Positions 33,672 through 47,165 of a DNA stretch of 64,000 nucleotides are shown one piece after another. The first letter of the stretch is position 1; the number at the start of each line of letters is the position of its first letter. The stretch comes from Porodaedalea pini (Eukaryota > Basidiomycota > Agaricomycetes > Hymenochaetales > Hymenochaetaceae). The translations under genes and the position numbers were made by a program. The notes under the pieces were generated by a model that saw only the letters and a program-made list of their open reading frames with translations, did no database searches and was not told the origin of the DNA. The stretch lies in NCBI GenBank assembly GCA_002794775.1, contig NBAY01000012.1:315001-379000 (forward strand), given 5' to 3'.

Positions 33672-35576
33672 TCATTGTCTGATATTCTCAACATGGGGAA
33701 GTCCCGAACAACCGCCCACCTCGATGCAGTCCACCAATTTGTTCGTCACGTTCAGTCCTTCGAAGTACGCCCCGTGCAGAAACCCTATCCAAAAGACGAT
33801 CATTTATGAGAAACACCCAATGAGTGTGATTAAATTCTATCCGCACCATAATATTTCACGCTCGACGCCTCCCCAGCAAACCAAAGCCGCTCCTCAACCA
33901 TCGCGCGCAAATTCTCTTGATGCGCAGGGACATACGACGCCGGCATGTTTGAGTATGAGCCGCGGAACAACGGGTTACTGTACCACCTCGGGAAGAAGAA
34001 GTCCGTCGGCGTCGGGATGGTGATGTTGGGGAACATGAGCGAGAGGATATTGAGTACCTCAGATTGTACTTGCGCGTCCGGGAGGGCCTCGACACGCTTT
34101 GAGTAGTCTCCCTGGTGAGATATCTCTCAAAGGTGCGCTTTAAGAGAAAGGGAAGATGCGAGCTTACGGTGACGGTGACGAAGAGGATTCCGGATCCTGG
34201 TAAGAAGTCTATATGGTCAAGACTTTGCCAGACGGGGTATTTTCCGCGTTCTTTGTCTGCGTAAAGAGCCATCTATACACCTGCTCAGTGAGGCTGAATG
34301 AAGGCACTTGTATTAGCAACTCGCCTCCGTATCGAACCAGAAATTATCTGGAAATTGAAGAAAAATCTTCGTATATGTTGCCTGATATGATTCCGATTTA
34401 GTATAAGCAGTGTTCCATCAAGCTTACTGTCTTTAACTCACCATCGTTATAGTCTGAATTGCCTCTTGCTTCCAGTCCGGAAGCGCAGGCTTGAAAATGA
34501 CATCGTTGTTCTGTAGTACGCCCACGCTGAACGTGACGAGCGCGTACTCCGCTTCCAGTTTCGTGCCATTTACCAAATCAACCTCTACACCACTGCTCGA
34601 GTATGAGATGATTTCCACAGTGGCGTTGAGCATAGTTTGTGCAGGTGTGAGGAACTCGGCTGCCTCGGCCTGAATTATCGTCTTGAATCCACGCTGGTCG
34701 ATGCACAGAAGGTTGTCCTCGGAGAAGCCGCCCATATCCGGGTCGAACGTGAAATTATTATTCTGGGGCCAATAGCGACTAGTTAACTCTCCGAAATTCG
34801 GATTGTGGAAATGGTCCCTACCAGCGAGGAAGCGATCCATGAAGACTCTTCTGGTGTCTGGGCGTATTCCCAGTCGAAGAGATAGTACTCGGAGGTCTGT
34901 GCTACATGTGTTAGAGGTTTTGAGCCGACGAGTGAGTATCCGGACCGTGCGCTCAGGTCCAGAAGACCCTTATGAAGTCGAGCACCTGTGTTCCAAGTTA
35001 GCAATGTAGGTACTCAAGGATAGGAATACAGAAGCCTCGCCTGCTTTTACGGTCAAGTCGGTGAAAGCATCATCTTCATCATTGAAGGTGTTCGTAAAAT
35101 CTGCAGGTCCGTTGAAATCATAAAAAGCTAGGATGGAAGCAGTTGATCAGTGTGGCATGACAGGATTACTTGAGATACGCTTACTCAAACTACCGAACAG
35201 GTCATTGAACTGTGTCTTGACATTATGTTTCTGAGCAAGTAAAAAGATCGGATTGGCAGGTCCATCTCCGGTTTGTGTCCCCTGCACCCAATTAGGACTC
35301 TGCTCGACGGTGAAGTTTCTGCCAATAGTCTTCGTCTGCATCCGTCCGCCGAGTTCATCTCTGGCTTCGACGATACGGAAATTGTCGAATCCGCGCTCGT
35401 GCAGCGTCCGCGCAGCGATGACACCAGTCACGCCGCCACCGAGAATAAGCACCGATGTGTTCTTGTTTGGAAGAGCTGCGATCGTCGAGTCCAGCATTGA
35501 CCGTTCGGGCTCTCTGAACGAGGAAGAACACGAGGATGAACGAAAGGCCGATAGAGTTGGGAACGAACACCAGCAT
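33672..35576 (-). CDS. FAD-dependent polyamine-oxidase-like amine oxidase, secreted; 5' frame unresolved
   Basis: This family oxidises polyamines or other amines with FAD, releasing H2O2. The FAD dinucleotide-binding motif reads VLILGGGVTGVIAARTLHER, followed by IVEARDELGGRMQT and QSPNWVQGTQTGDGPANPI. Later exons give LVTFSVGVLQNNDVIFKPAL, KIFFQFPDNFWFDT, FFPRWYSNPLFRGSYSNMPA, ERLWFAGEASSVKYYG and FLHGAYFEGLN; the stop is TGA at 33674-33672. About ten exons give roughly 530 residues. The best N-terminus is a signal peptide from ATG 35576 (MLVFVPNSIGLSFILVFFLV), but that frame is shifted relative to the FAD motif with no plausible intron between. The first ATG in the FAD frame is at 35497. Either a frameshift/assembly error exists or the protein starts at 35497 without a signal. 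Confidence 0.8.
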
Positions 35577-36572
35577 CTCGAGCACTTCGGATCCCATTGA
35601 CGCGCTGTTGAACGCATTCTTATAGCCTACGCACAATCTTATCTGTCTTCCGCTCTTGACGCATTTCGAGGCTAATAACGCCGCACCCGCACAGTCTCCG
35701 GAGCACGAGGCTCCTTTGAAGGAAGCAGATCCCACGAATTCAATTATCAATTCTGAGTTAGGACAGACTCACCCTCACTATATATAATTGATCTGTCTGT
35801 AAACTGGAAGTCTTGCAGTTGATGCAGACGTCCCTGAGGTCTTGTACGTGGAACGATCAGAAAAGATGGGATGCCAAAGTCAAACATTGCTCAAGACGTC
35901 TATATCGGATAAGTCTGCGACGTCAAGGAATGCAAGAATAGTAGAACGCAGACATTTGAAGTCACGACGGACTGTCCGAAATGATAGCTGAAGTTCTGCG
36001 AGACTACTTTGGAACATTTCGATGTTCATGAAAGAAAGACACCATGGTCGGCGCGGAGAAACTGGAGACGGCAGCAAATCACGTGCGCAGTACATTCTTA
36101 ACCTCCAGCGAGTGTTGACCCGCTTCTAGTAGAAGCTGTTTTGTCCGAGCCTTCAGTAGCACTTGCTCGCTTCAATTGGATTGTTTTTCTCTCAACATTC
36201 ATGGCACGGTATACGTCTTGGACTCGGAGCTGAATGAAGATTGGGAGCTGCCAAATTCTCTCCGGATCTCTGTTTGCTCCTTTCGTCAACCGGCTGGCCT
36301 GCGGTTGAACCGACCTCACCATCCCCAAAATACCATCAGACACAGACACTTCCGAGTCACTTTTCTGTCCTCACTTGATTCCTTATTCGAACTTGAAGGG
36401 AAGGGACTGCAACCGAACTAGCGGTCGCGTGTTGCGAGGAAGTTGTCATCTTTCTGGAAGCCTTTCTCTATTGGGCGGACACGAACACCGGGATTCGTAT
36501 AAGGCTTGGAAGATGTCCGTCTATGTACTCCAAATCCTAGACAGCTGCTTTCTCTTCGTAAAGTGGACCGTC
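35577..36572. promoter_or_regulatory. Divergent promoter region, amine oxidase / glucoamylase
   Basis: About 1 kb between divergent start codons. No gene was seen; open frames at 35880-36421 have no family resemblance. I did not find a clear TATA box or a recognisable factor-binding site. Confidence 0.4.
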
Positions 36573-38679
<2,107 letters not shown>

Positions 38680-40067
38680 TGGTGCTGTTTGGAGCGGAGT
38701 GGGATAGCGAAATTCAAAGCGCAAGGGAGCGTGATCAATCAATATTTTTAGGTAGGTGGTGTGCATCGCGGCTGAGAAATTACGCTGCTCCGTTAGCACG
38801 GTCTTCATCTGATTGTGGATATCAGGGATCACAAACATTAATCACAGGATGAGCGTCACGGTGCTGCATGCAGGTTCTCTGGTCAGCGCATTTGCAATTA
38901 CTATAAATGCATTGGAGACGATGATATGATGTGAAGTTGGTGGATTGAACCGGGAGACCCGAGTGGACTAGTACTATCGCCACCACCACCACATAGTACT
39001 TTGAGATACGGTATATATGGCATGCCCGCGATGTCTCAATATTAATGCCGTATACCCTCCCTTGGAATTTCAGTCTAAATGAAGTTTGCTTAAACTCTTC
39101 ATCTGCAAGGGGTTCGGGTACCTATTTTTTACCCGGGCCTCGACGCGTTCTTGCCGCCAGCGCGCTTCCCCTTCATCTTCATCATCTGAGCTCCGGATTC
39201 CAATCTTCGTGATTTCTTCAGTATTAATCAAGTCGGCTCATGCGCTTCTGGAGTACTAGTGCGGAGGTTCCGAGAGTTGTGGGGCAGCTATCTTCCTGCA
39301 GCGCGACCTCGACAGAACTTGAAACCTGCATTGGATAAGCTTTATAGTAAGGTTTTTGAGTGTTTGACCCTTGACGTTTTATGCTTTGGAAAGCACTATT
39401 TATCTTTGATGATCTCAGCGACTTATTTTCAATCGTTGGATCTCTGCACCTCGCCTCGGTGCTCACAGACTAAGGCAGGCAACTACTTTCTTCTCATGCC
39501 GCGCCGACTACTCATCTGTTATCAGGCTCTCATCAAGACCGTGTCCATCAAATCATGACCAGCTTCCATCTCTGCTTTGATCATCTGCGCGGCGTTCTCA
39601 TTAATTATTCTCATCTACGGTATAGATGCTGATCATCATCCCACCCTCGTCGTGTGCGTGTGTGGCTATCCTATTCCGAAAGCCTGCCGCCGCGGACGCG
39701 GACAGCCTTTGACTCTAAAGACTGTATTCTGCGTCTAAAAACTGCTGAGAAACTTCCGGGCTATGAATACTTTGCGGGCCTGTGATATCACTCCACCGAG
39801 ATCAGTCTGTCCCGAGCGAAGTAGTACTAGTGGAGAGTCCCCTTCCTTAAGCTTCTCCCTTCGTCTGTTCTCTCTTTAAGTACGGGATCAACTGCTCTGT
39901 CACCCTCGTTCCGCTGTCGTCCCAAACCCGACATCCTACACATATACGTCCAGTTATAAGCTCGAGGATCAAACCGTCTCCGAGTCTCTCCTGCTCCTGA
40001 ATAGAACAGAGTGCTCTGTCCCGTCTTATAACGACACACTTCCCGGTGGACCTCCCCGACCCGCAAC
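38680..40067. other. Intergenic stretch, no convincing gene
   Basis: 1.4 kb. A 99-codon frame at 39259-39558 has no family resemblance. The final 250 bases are probably promoter and 5' UTR of the arrestin-like gene. CACCACCACCAC-type sequence lies near 38980. Confidence 0.45.
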
Positions 40068-41958
40068 ATGTATCGACATCCTTTCGCTCGGGCCATCTCG
40101 CCCGCTGTTAGTGACTACACTCAGAACTCGTCAAGTAGCAAACGTCGTTTATTGGAGGCATATCCTTCCTCTGGCAGGGTGCCATCGTCGTCTCGTCTCC
40201 CCACTGCAAGGCCGGATGTCGGAGTCGTACGTACCTAACTGCATGGGAAAACTTGCCCGAGGAACTCATCACTTTCTTCCCAGCGGAAGGTCTCGTGCCA
40301 ACAGCTCCAGCGCCGACCTCTGCACAGGATAGTCATCCAGGACGCAGGAGTAACGCTTACGCTGAATGGCCAGGAGCAGAACGCAACCGAACCGGTGTAC
40401 GGGAGGGGTGCGACTGTCGACGGCACAGTCAGTTTTGCGAACCCGTCTTCCATCACGAAGGTCGAAGTCAAGGTGCGTCAGCATCTCTGATCAATTCCAT
40501 CTCGTCCGTCATTTCTCACACGCAATGTTTCTCTCTTCTTCGCCTTCTATGCTTGACAGATTGAGGGCCACGTAACAGTGGAAGAGCTGGGTGGGAACGG
40601 CTCGGCAGACACGCCCGTGCTCTCCGAGCTGCTCGTCTTCTGGGACGCGCCCAACCGTCTCGGCGGGTACAGCAGCGAGGGACACAGCGCCTCAGGCGCC
40701 TTCGCGCCCCTCTCCGGATTCTGTCCACCGTCCTTCTCATTCAAAGCCGCCTTGCCGACGCAGTACACCGAAGCGGGCGGCGCGGCGTGTCCGCTCCCGC
40801 CGTCGTTCGCCGATGCGCTGCCGGGCGTGCCGGGTTTCCGGTGCGTCGTGCGCTATGCGATCAGCGTGTGTGTGACGCGCGTGCGGGATGTGAGGGTAAA
40901 GTCGCTCAGGGCGCAGTGGAAGCGGAATATGGTGTTTAGGACGCCCGTGGAGTATCGTCCGAGGACGCGGCCCTCGCAGCCTGCGCCATTCCCGGCAAAT
41001 TCGACGAAGTCGAGTTCGGGCTCGGTTACGCGGTTTAGTGCGACGATCGAGCCGAGTTCACCCTTCGTTGAGCCGATAAGGACCATGGTGCGCCTGCGTC
41101 TTTTATACAACCGTCGCTATACAACATCCACTCACTAGACCATAAAGCTTTACCTCCCAAACTCCCAGATCACGCCTCTCTGCACCCCGATCCCCTTCTT
41201 CCTGCGCGTATCCGGCCCAGAACCGACGATAAGCGCATACAGCCGGCCGCCCCTGTCGTCGTTCCTCCCGAAAGCGGGGCCGGAGAACCTCACGACGATC
41301 TGCGGGATGATTCAGCACGTCGTCAACGAGAACCTGCAGAGCAGCAGGCTCGCGCGTGTGTTCGCGCTCCCGGGCGCGGGCGCGTCGTGGAGCACGCTGT
41401 CGGGCCGCGCGGAGAGCGAGAAGGAGGCGTTGTTGTTTGAGGGGGGAGGGGAGGGGCTGCGGTCCGGGGGCGCGCAGCCGTCGACGGGGGTGAGGGTGAT
41501 GCTCGTGCGCCAGGTGTCTGTCAACGCGCATCAGGGGCAGGGGCAGGGGCATGGCGCCCACGACGAATTCGAGCCGGAGCCGGATGGTTGGTTGGAGAAT
41601 GAGGGGAGCCATATTCATAAGAACACGGTCCTGGGCGAGGGCATGATGTACACCGCGAGCGTCGCGCGCGGGTGCGTCACCTGGGCCGGCGAGATTCGCG
41701 TTGACCCACGACTTGCAGTCCGGACGGGCGGGTTCCGTACGGGGAATCTGATCGTGAAGGTATGTGTTTCCTTCTTTTTTTTTTTTTCTTCCTTTCGTTT
41801 GTGTGTTGGGCACGTTGAGAAATCTAATGTTTAAATTGCAATAGGACATGCTTGTCGTCTCCGTGCGGGATCCGAACCGGGAGGCGTCCCCGCTGCGGAA
41901 GTTCCAGCAGGTTATCCCGGTGCAGCTTACCACGGACGCTTTCGAGCAGGAATATTGA
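40068..41958 (+). CDS. Arrestin-like protein
   Basis: Fungal alpha-arrestins link membrane cargo to ubiquitin ligases for endocytosis. The start is ATG at 40068 (MYRHPFARAISPAVSDY). Five or six exons give a product of just under 600 residues, ending at TGA 41956-41958. The N-terminal 55 residues are Ser-rich. An arrestin-fold N domain follows: LTLNGQEQNATEPVYGRGAT, VDGTVSFANPSSITKVEVK, IEGHVTVEELG, and SFSFKAALPTQYTE. The C domain includes ITPLCTPIPFFLRVSGPEP, GVRVMLVRQVSVNAHQG and DMLVVSVRDPNREASPL. A disordered loop lies between ALLFEGGGEGLRS and the VRVML strand. I saw no PPxY motif in the visible exons, so direct binding to a WW-domain ligase is not supported. The fold assignment rests on strand pattern and gene family feel rather than one catalytic motif. 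Confidence 0.75.
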
Positions 41959-42690
41959 ATATTGGATACTGGATATGGATGGGATGGAAAGGAACAAGGA
42001 ACGAGGAACGCGGAACGCGGAGCAGAACTCACAATGAATGAATCTAGGCAGGCAGTATGTACCTTTTTGTTTTATTAATTTTTATGGAATAATTTATTGG
42101 GTTTTCGATTCGGAAGGGAGACGATTCATGATTAGAGTTCTTTTGTTTTTGTTTTGTGATGAGTGTTCATTATCATTCATTCCAAGTCATTCGTGCGCGT
42201 TACAATGCGTCGCAGTACTCGTGAGCCTCCACCAATCCGCCTGCCTCCCGCCTCATCTAAAATCACCGTCGCACTTGCAGCCGCCTGTAGCGCCCCCTCC
42301 CCCTCTCCATACCCAACCCCATCGAACCGAGTCCATATAATATTATATCACAACCAGCAGAGAAGAAAACCAAAGTGTCGGAAGACGAAAAAAAGGCAAA
42401 AAGTCGAGATCGAAAGTCGAACGAAGATAATAATATGAGCGGGCGCGCGACGACTTCGCAGGGAAGGAGCCAACGTTAGCCCCGCGTAAAACTGGGATGC
42501 CCGAGTGGGCGGGTGAAATCGAGTGCTGATAGAATTACAGTGCTGTGGTCGGAGGTGGAGGTCCCTCAGTATATATATAGTCTCGATAGGGAAGGGAAAG
42601 AGAAGGCTCACCAGTCATGAAGAAAGACAGACAAATAAGGATGATCCACAAGAAGAGACGAGACGAGACGAGACGAGATGGTGCGGGCGG
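41959..42690. other. Convergent 3' region with a short tandem repeat
   Basis: No gene was seen between the arrestin-like gene and the pheromone-like gene. A GAGAC repeat (four perfect units, 42655-42674, then GAGAT) lies just downstream of the pheromone-like stop codon. Poly(T)/AT-rich stretches near 42060-42160 fit a 3' UTR. Confidence 0.5.
42655..42679. repeat. (GAGAC)n microsatellite
   Basis: Four perfect GAGAC units at 42655-42674, followed by GAGAT. It lies within 15 bp of the stop codon of the pheromone-like gene. Confidence 0.9.
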
Positions 42691-42824
42691 CTATGCGATG
42701 ACGCAGTAGGTCCCGCTGCTCGAGGTGGTCTCGCGGTCGATGGGACGCTCGACTCCTGCGAGGATGAAGGCGAGGAGGAGGTCGTCTCGGAGAAGAGGGC
42801 GACGATGTCGGTGAAGGCGTCCAT
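42691..42824 (-). CDS. Fungal mating-pheromone-precursor-like peptide (CaaX), frame disrupted
   Basis: ATG at 42824-42822 opens MDAFTDIVALFSETTSSSPS, the usual MD-x-F start and size of Agaricomycete lipopeptide pheromone precursors. The end of the locus reads GVERPIDRETTSSSGTYCVIA in pieces: an ER dyad, a short linker, then CVIA followed by TAG at 42693-42691. CVIA is a CaaX box, expected to be farnesylated, trimmed and methylated; cleavage after the ER-type dyad would give a peptide of about 15 residues. The two halves are in different frames, one base apart. Explanations are a one-base frameshift, an assembly error, or a poor 56-nt intron (42803-42748, GTCGCC donor) that would leave a 25-residue product. 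No ATG opens the CVIA frame upstream. No STE3-type receptor is visible nearby. Confidence 0.65.
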
Positions 42825-44389
42825 TGCAGAGCAGATGATACGATGAACAAGTACTCGAGAGTGAGGCGCGTTCGAGCTGCTCGCGACGGGACGAGGAAAC
42901 GAAAAGGCTCGTTGACGGGGACGTCTGACTCTGAGGAGTGTATGCGGTCCCCTGCACTCGGCTTTTTATACCTCCTGTGAGTCAAGTCGACACATAATAA
43001 TAATATGTATAGTGGGACCAGTCGAATAGTGGGCATGGATGATGTTACAATGTAACAATATACTGACTCCGCGCCTATTCCATTCTCTGGGGCGTATGTC
43101 CTACTCGACACTATGGGATTACGCTTCCGCGCTGGGCGCCAACAATAGAGCCGTACGGCATGGGCCCTTTCATGCATCGCGCAATTCTGCAACATTGCTT
43201 GATCAACCGCCGTGGCTGAGCCCGCTGCGCACGATAAAGCCTGTCTAAGTTTAAACCACCATTAACATTGACATTGCCCACCACGAGCATTTATTTTTTT
43301 TCCGTTTCGCACATCGCGCATATTAAAATTGGATCGAAGCGCTTCTTGACAATTGACAGTCGACAATTAGGGGAACGGTTAGCCGGTGAAGACCTTCTTG
43401 TGCGTAACAACAATTGACGGGTTGCACAAAAGAGAGGGAATTGAAGGCACATTGTTACCGGTGTTTGGGAAGTTGGGAGTGGTGGTGGTGGTGGTAGAAC
43501 AATAAAGGGAACGCGAGTCACGGGCCGTCGCGTTTCGCGTCTTTTCGCGTCGGCTTCCGCTGACCACTTGCCATTCATGATGACTACTGATGTGCCATAT
43601 ACGACAATCAGCTTTGTGCTCAAGAGACCGGATAGGAAAAGAGAGAAAATTAAGGATAGTGGAATAAAACAAGTATTATCTGCTTTCTTGTCGTAAAGAA
43701 TTAACGACGGATAGTCGCCACTGTTCCGACTTCTGTGGCGCGGATCTCAGTATAGAACACGGAACTCGTTCACCTCAGATGAATGATCGCTCAGTCTAGT
43801 CTTTTGTTGGGCTCAGAAGACATCGGAGATATAAGCAATTAGCTTGAAGAATGCACAGAACCTAGAGCCAAATCTAAGTCGATCAAGCTCGGTCGTTTTT
43901 TCACATAAAGAGGGTTTAGAGACCATTAGACTCAGGACTTATTGTCTCGTGCTAAAGAAAGAAAACGAGCTGACTTGGAAATTGGAATGTAAGTCTGTAG
44001 CCGTTGTCATTCCGGATGGGGCAGCTCCGTAAAATCCCGCTGGCACAGCCTGAGGCACTGGCGGTGCTCTTTGGCAGCTGTGATTTACCTTCTTTCCGTG
44101 TGCTGCTTCGACTCCTCCTGTCACCCAACCTCCTGCCATACCCTAATTCAGATTTTTTGTTGTCGTTCAAGCTCCAGACCAGTGTTGTGCGTGTCATTGC
44201 TTTGGCATTGCCTTTGACTTAACCGCAGCTCGTGTATTGGCTTAGGACCTTTAGCGAGCCTTACCCGAGTATCATGTCACCGCGCCTAGCTAAGCGGCAC
44301 AACACCAATATGCGAGGGACCTCGATCCCAGTCCGATCACCCGGGTATAGTAGCCCGAGCCCGAGCCTGAGCCTGACCTGACCGAAACG
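42825..44389. promoter_or_regulatory. Divergent upstream region, pheromone-like gene / dehydrogenase
   Basis: This 1.6 kb holds both 5' regions and no recognisable gene. Two ACAAT cores lie at 43047-43051 and 43055-43059, inside GTTACAATGTAAC (an inverted repeat of GTTAC/GTAAC). Further ACAAT/ACAAA-type words occur downstream. HMG-box mating factors of basidiomycetes recognise such cores, but the words are short and common. Confidence 0.35.
42961..42970 (-). promoter_or_regulatory. TATA-like box upstream of the pheromone-like gene
   Basis: TATAAAAAGC on the minus strand, about 137 bp upstream of the ATG at 42824. Position and sequence suit a TATA element for a short, strongly expressed gene. 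Confidence 0.5.
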
Positions 44390-45879
44390 ATGTCAAAAAG
44401 CCTCCGCTCAGCACTTTCATCTTGCTTCCAGGCATCACCCTCGGTCTCTCAGCAACACTTGCAGATTGCAATGGACTCCTTGCAGGGCGTAATACGCTGG
44501 CTCATCGAGGCATACCCACCTAAGCCAAAATATAGCGCGGAGGACGTTCCGGATTTGACGGGACGCGTCGCGCTCGTCACCGGCGGGAACAGCGGAATTG
44601 GGAAGGAGACGGTGAAGGTGTGTGTTTTGGTCATTCCTCAGGTTCTGCTGTGTATAGGAACAACATGTGTTGACTTGGGGCGAAAATTGAAGGTGTTGTT
44701 GCGCAAGAATGCGAAGGTCTACATGGCGAGCCGGAGTAAGGAGAAGGCAGATGCTGCGATTGCTGATTTGAAGGAGGAGACCGGGAAGGAAGCGCTCTTC
44801 TTACAATTGGATCTTGCGGATTTGAAGGTCATCAAGGGTGCTGTTGAGCAGTTCAAGAGGTAAGTACTCCATTTCTATCGAGTCTGAACAATAAATGAGC
44901 GCATGTGATCAGTCTGGAGACTGAGCTACATTTGCTCTTTAATAACGGGTAAGCCTCGATTGGATTCATATGAGGAAGCACAGGAATGACTCGTTCGTCG
45001 TCAGAGGCGTTATGTGGGTACCGATGAACATGCTCACGGCGCAAGGTTACGACTTGCAATTCGGAACGAACGTCCTCGGTCTGTACTCTCCCTGCTCATG
45101 CATAAACGAACGGTTGCAAACGAAGCTAATCATACCGGCTTCCTCCCATCAGGCCATTTTTACCTCACAAAGCTCCTTTTACCGCTATTAACCGAAGGAT
45201 CCAAGTCTTCTCCAGATGGGAAGGCGCGCGTAATAACCGTCTCGTCCGTCGTGCGGCACCTCGCCTGGGAAATCGACTATGAGACGCTCCGAGATGGTCC
45301 GAAGCGGGCCAACTTGGGTACGAGGGGCTTGTATAGCCAGAGTAAATTCGTGAGACTCTATGCTTAGGTCTCATATGTGTTCCATAAGCTGACTAGTAAG
45401 CGATCATTTTCAGGGCGACGTGCTACTTTCGAAGGAGCTCGCGAGAAGGTATGGTGATCAGGGGATCGTATCTATTGGATGCGCACCAGGTATGTATTTT
45501 GACGTTCTTTGTCAAGCATGAGAGAAAGAAGTTGACGAGAAATATATAGGGATATTGAAAACAGACCTCCTACGCCACGCTAGCAAACTCAGCGCATGGT
45601 TCATCGTTCGTCCTTCCTCCTTCTCAATCCCGGCTTTTTCTAAAACTAGATCATGACGAAAAACAAATGACAATGCAGAGAACAGTATACATGCGCGACC
45701 CACCCCTCGGCGCATTGACCTCGCTCTACGCTGGCACGTCGCCAGAGACTAAGGACGCGAACGGCGCGTTCTTTGTCCCGTGGGCGCGGCCCGCGAAGTC
45801 TGGCGGGCGCGGGACGGACGATCCGAAGAAGGGCGAGGAGCTGTGGGCGTGGCTTGAGGAGCAGGTGAAGGATGTTTGA
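44390..45879 (+). CDS. Short-chain dehydrogenase/reductase (retinol-dehydrogenase-like)
   Basis: NAD(P)-dependent oxidoreductase of unknown substrate. ATG at 44390 ([11 protein letters not shown]) or, more likely by family length, ATG at 44471 ([20 protein letters not shown]). About eight exons give roughly 310-340 residues, ending at TGA 45877-45879. The Rossmann motif is [14 protein letters not shown], followed by [33 protein letters not shown] (the family NNAG motif), [11 protein letters not shown] and [13 protein letters not shown]. The active site shows ITVSSV and the YxxxK motif YSQSKF. CAPG corresponds to the usual NPG/PG loop, and the next exon opens with ILKTDL. All catalytic residues are present. 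A decayed relative lies at the right end of the window. Confidence 0.9.
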
Positions 45880-47165
45880 ACGGCTTATGGATTGTAAGGT
45901 CTTTTCTGCTATTTATTTTGGTACTCTGTATTTTCTGGACAGCTTGGGCTGGAGTCAGTTTGATCTCTGGAATGTTTCGTTGTGTTGTGCCATTCTGCAA
46001 CGTTGGTCTTTTGACTACTGCAATTATAATGGATGATACATACAAATTAGTAGTCCATCAGACAAATTGTAGCTTCGGGTAAACCGAAGCCTGTCCGTTG
46101 CATATAACAGTAATTTCTTTTGGCTGAAGCAAGGTCTTTGGACGAGCAGGAGCTGACCCCCCTTTAAGCCGTGCCCTGCTCGATAGGGGGACACTAGTTT
46201 TTATGACTCGGAATACTCACGAGGGTCTGGGGAACGAAGTCATTGAACGACTCGCATAGCTTCGCTGAAGTACAGCAAGGTCCGAAGGCTTTGAAATTTT
46301 ATGTGTTGGTCATTTCTTCGGGTAATAAAGATCTCATACACGATATACGCTGGCAGTAGCTGGAGATCACAGCAATATTAATCACTACGGCGCCGACTTG
46401 CGGCGCGCGGTGCTTCGAACACTTTCGTGTTGCGTGTATGATTGAGCACGGTAGCTACGGACGAAAAAGCCATCAAGAGCCTATTACGAGTGCCAGAAAA
46501 AGTGCGTGAGTTGAGGACTCCAATGGGAGAAATCCGATCACAATACTGCGCATCGTTGAGTGTGCCCACGGTTCTGCGGCCGGGTTACTACAAAGCTGTA
46601 CATGTAACGGCAACTAACGGGGTGGATGAGCAGCGATTATAGATAAGAATGCGATAGAAGCTGATCAGTTGCGAAATGATCGACTGTGGTCGTCGCGGGA
46701 TGGATTTAACCATAGCGTCTCTCATTTTTAGTTGTGCCAGGCGCCCATAAAAGTAGAAAGTGGTCCCTCCAGATCTGTGATACAGGACTGGGTGCAATTG
46801 GGGGGATCGCTTCCTTCGGACGATGTATAACGGTCCATGATCACAGATCCCAGAGTAATTTTTTTTTCGAGGCGACGGTTTTGTTCGGATCGTAAATACA
46901 TTACGCATTATGGGGCCACATCTATTGAGCGTTATAAGGTGCGTCCAAAGAAAGGGACAGCGTGCGACGACGACGACGACGTTTCTGCCCCTCTTCATCC
47001 GTGTTTCTGACTTGGGGGGGACGTCTCTGGTACTGACAACTCTGTCCGAGTCCGAGTGCGGTCGACTCGGAGGAGCCTGAGGCAGATAAGCTTCGAGCGG
47101 AAGGTTCGTCGACACGTTGGAACTTTAGCTAGGGCATATCAGGCTTACATGCAGCAGCTCCTTGC
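45880..47165. other. Intergenic stretch, no gene seen
   Basis: 1.3 kb between two same-strand genes. A 175-codon minus-strand frame (46588-47115) begins without conserved features and overlaps the promoter of the next gene; I do not call it. An A/T run and a short CGA repeat lie near 46855-46980. Confidence 0.5.

Noticed and set aside
41103..42032. 309-codon minus-strand frame
   Set aside because: It is antisense to the arrestin-like exons; it is Arg/Pro-rich with no family motif.
42691..42957. 88-codon frame ending in CVIA as a complete gene
   Set aside because: It has no ATG, and its first half has no pheromone-like features. Only the last ~20 codons resemble a pheromone.
46588..47115. 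175-codon minus-strand frame upstream of the methyltransferase gene
   Set aside because: No recognisable domain, no splice pattern, overlaps the likely promoter of the next gene.
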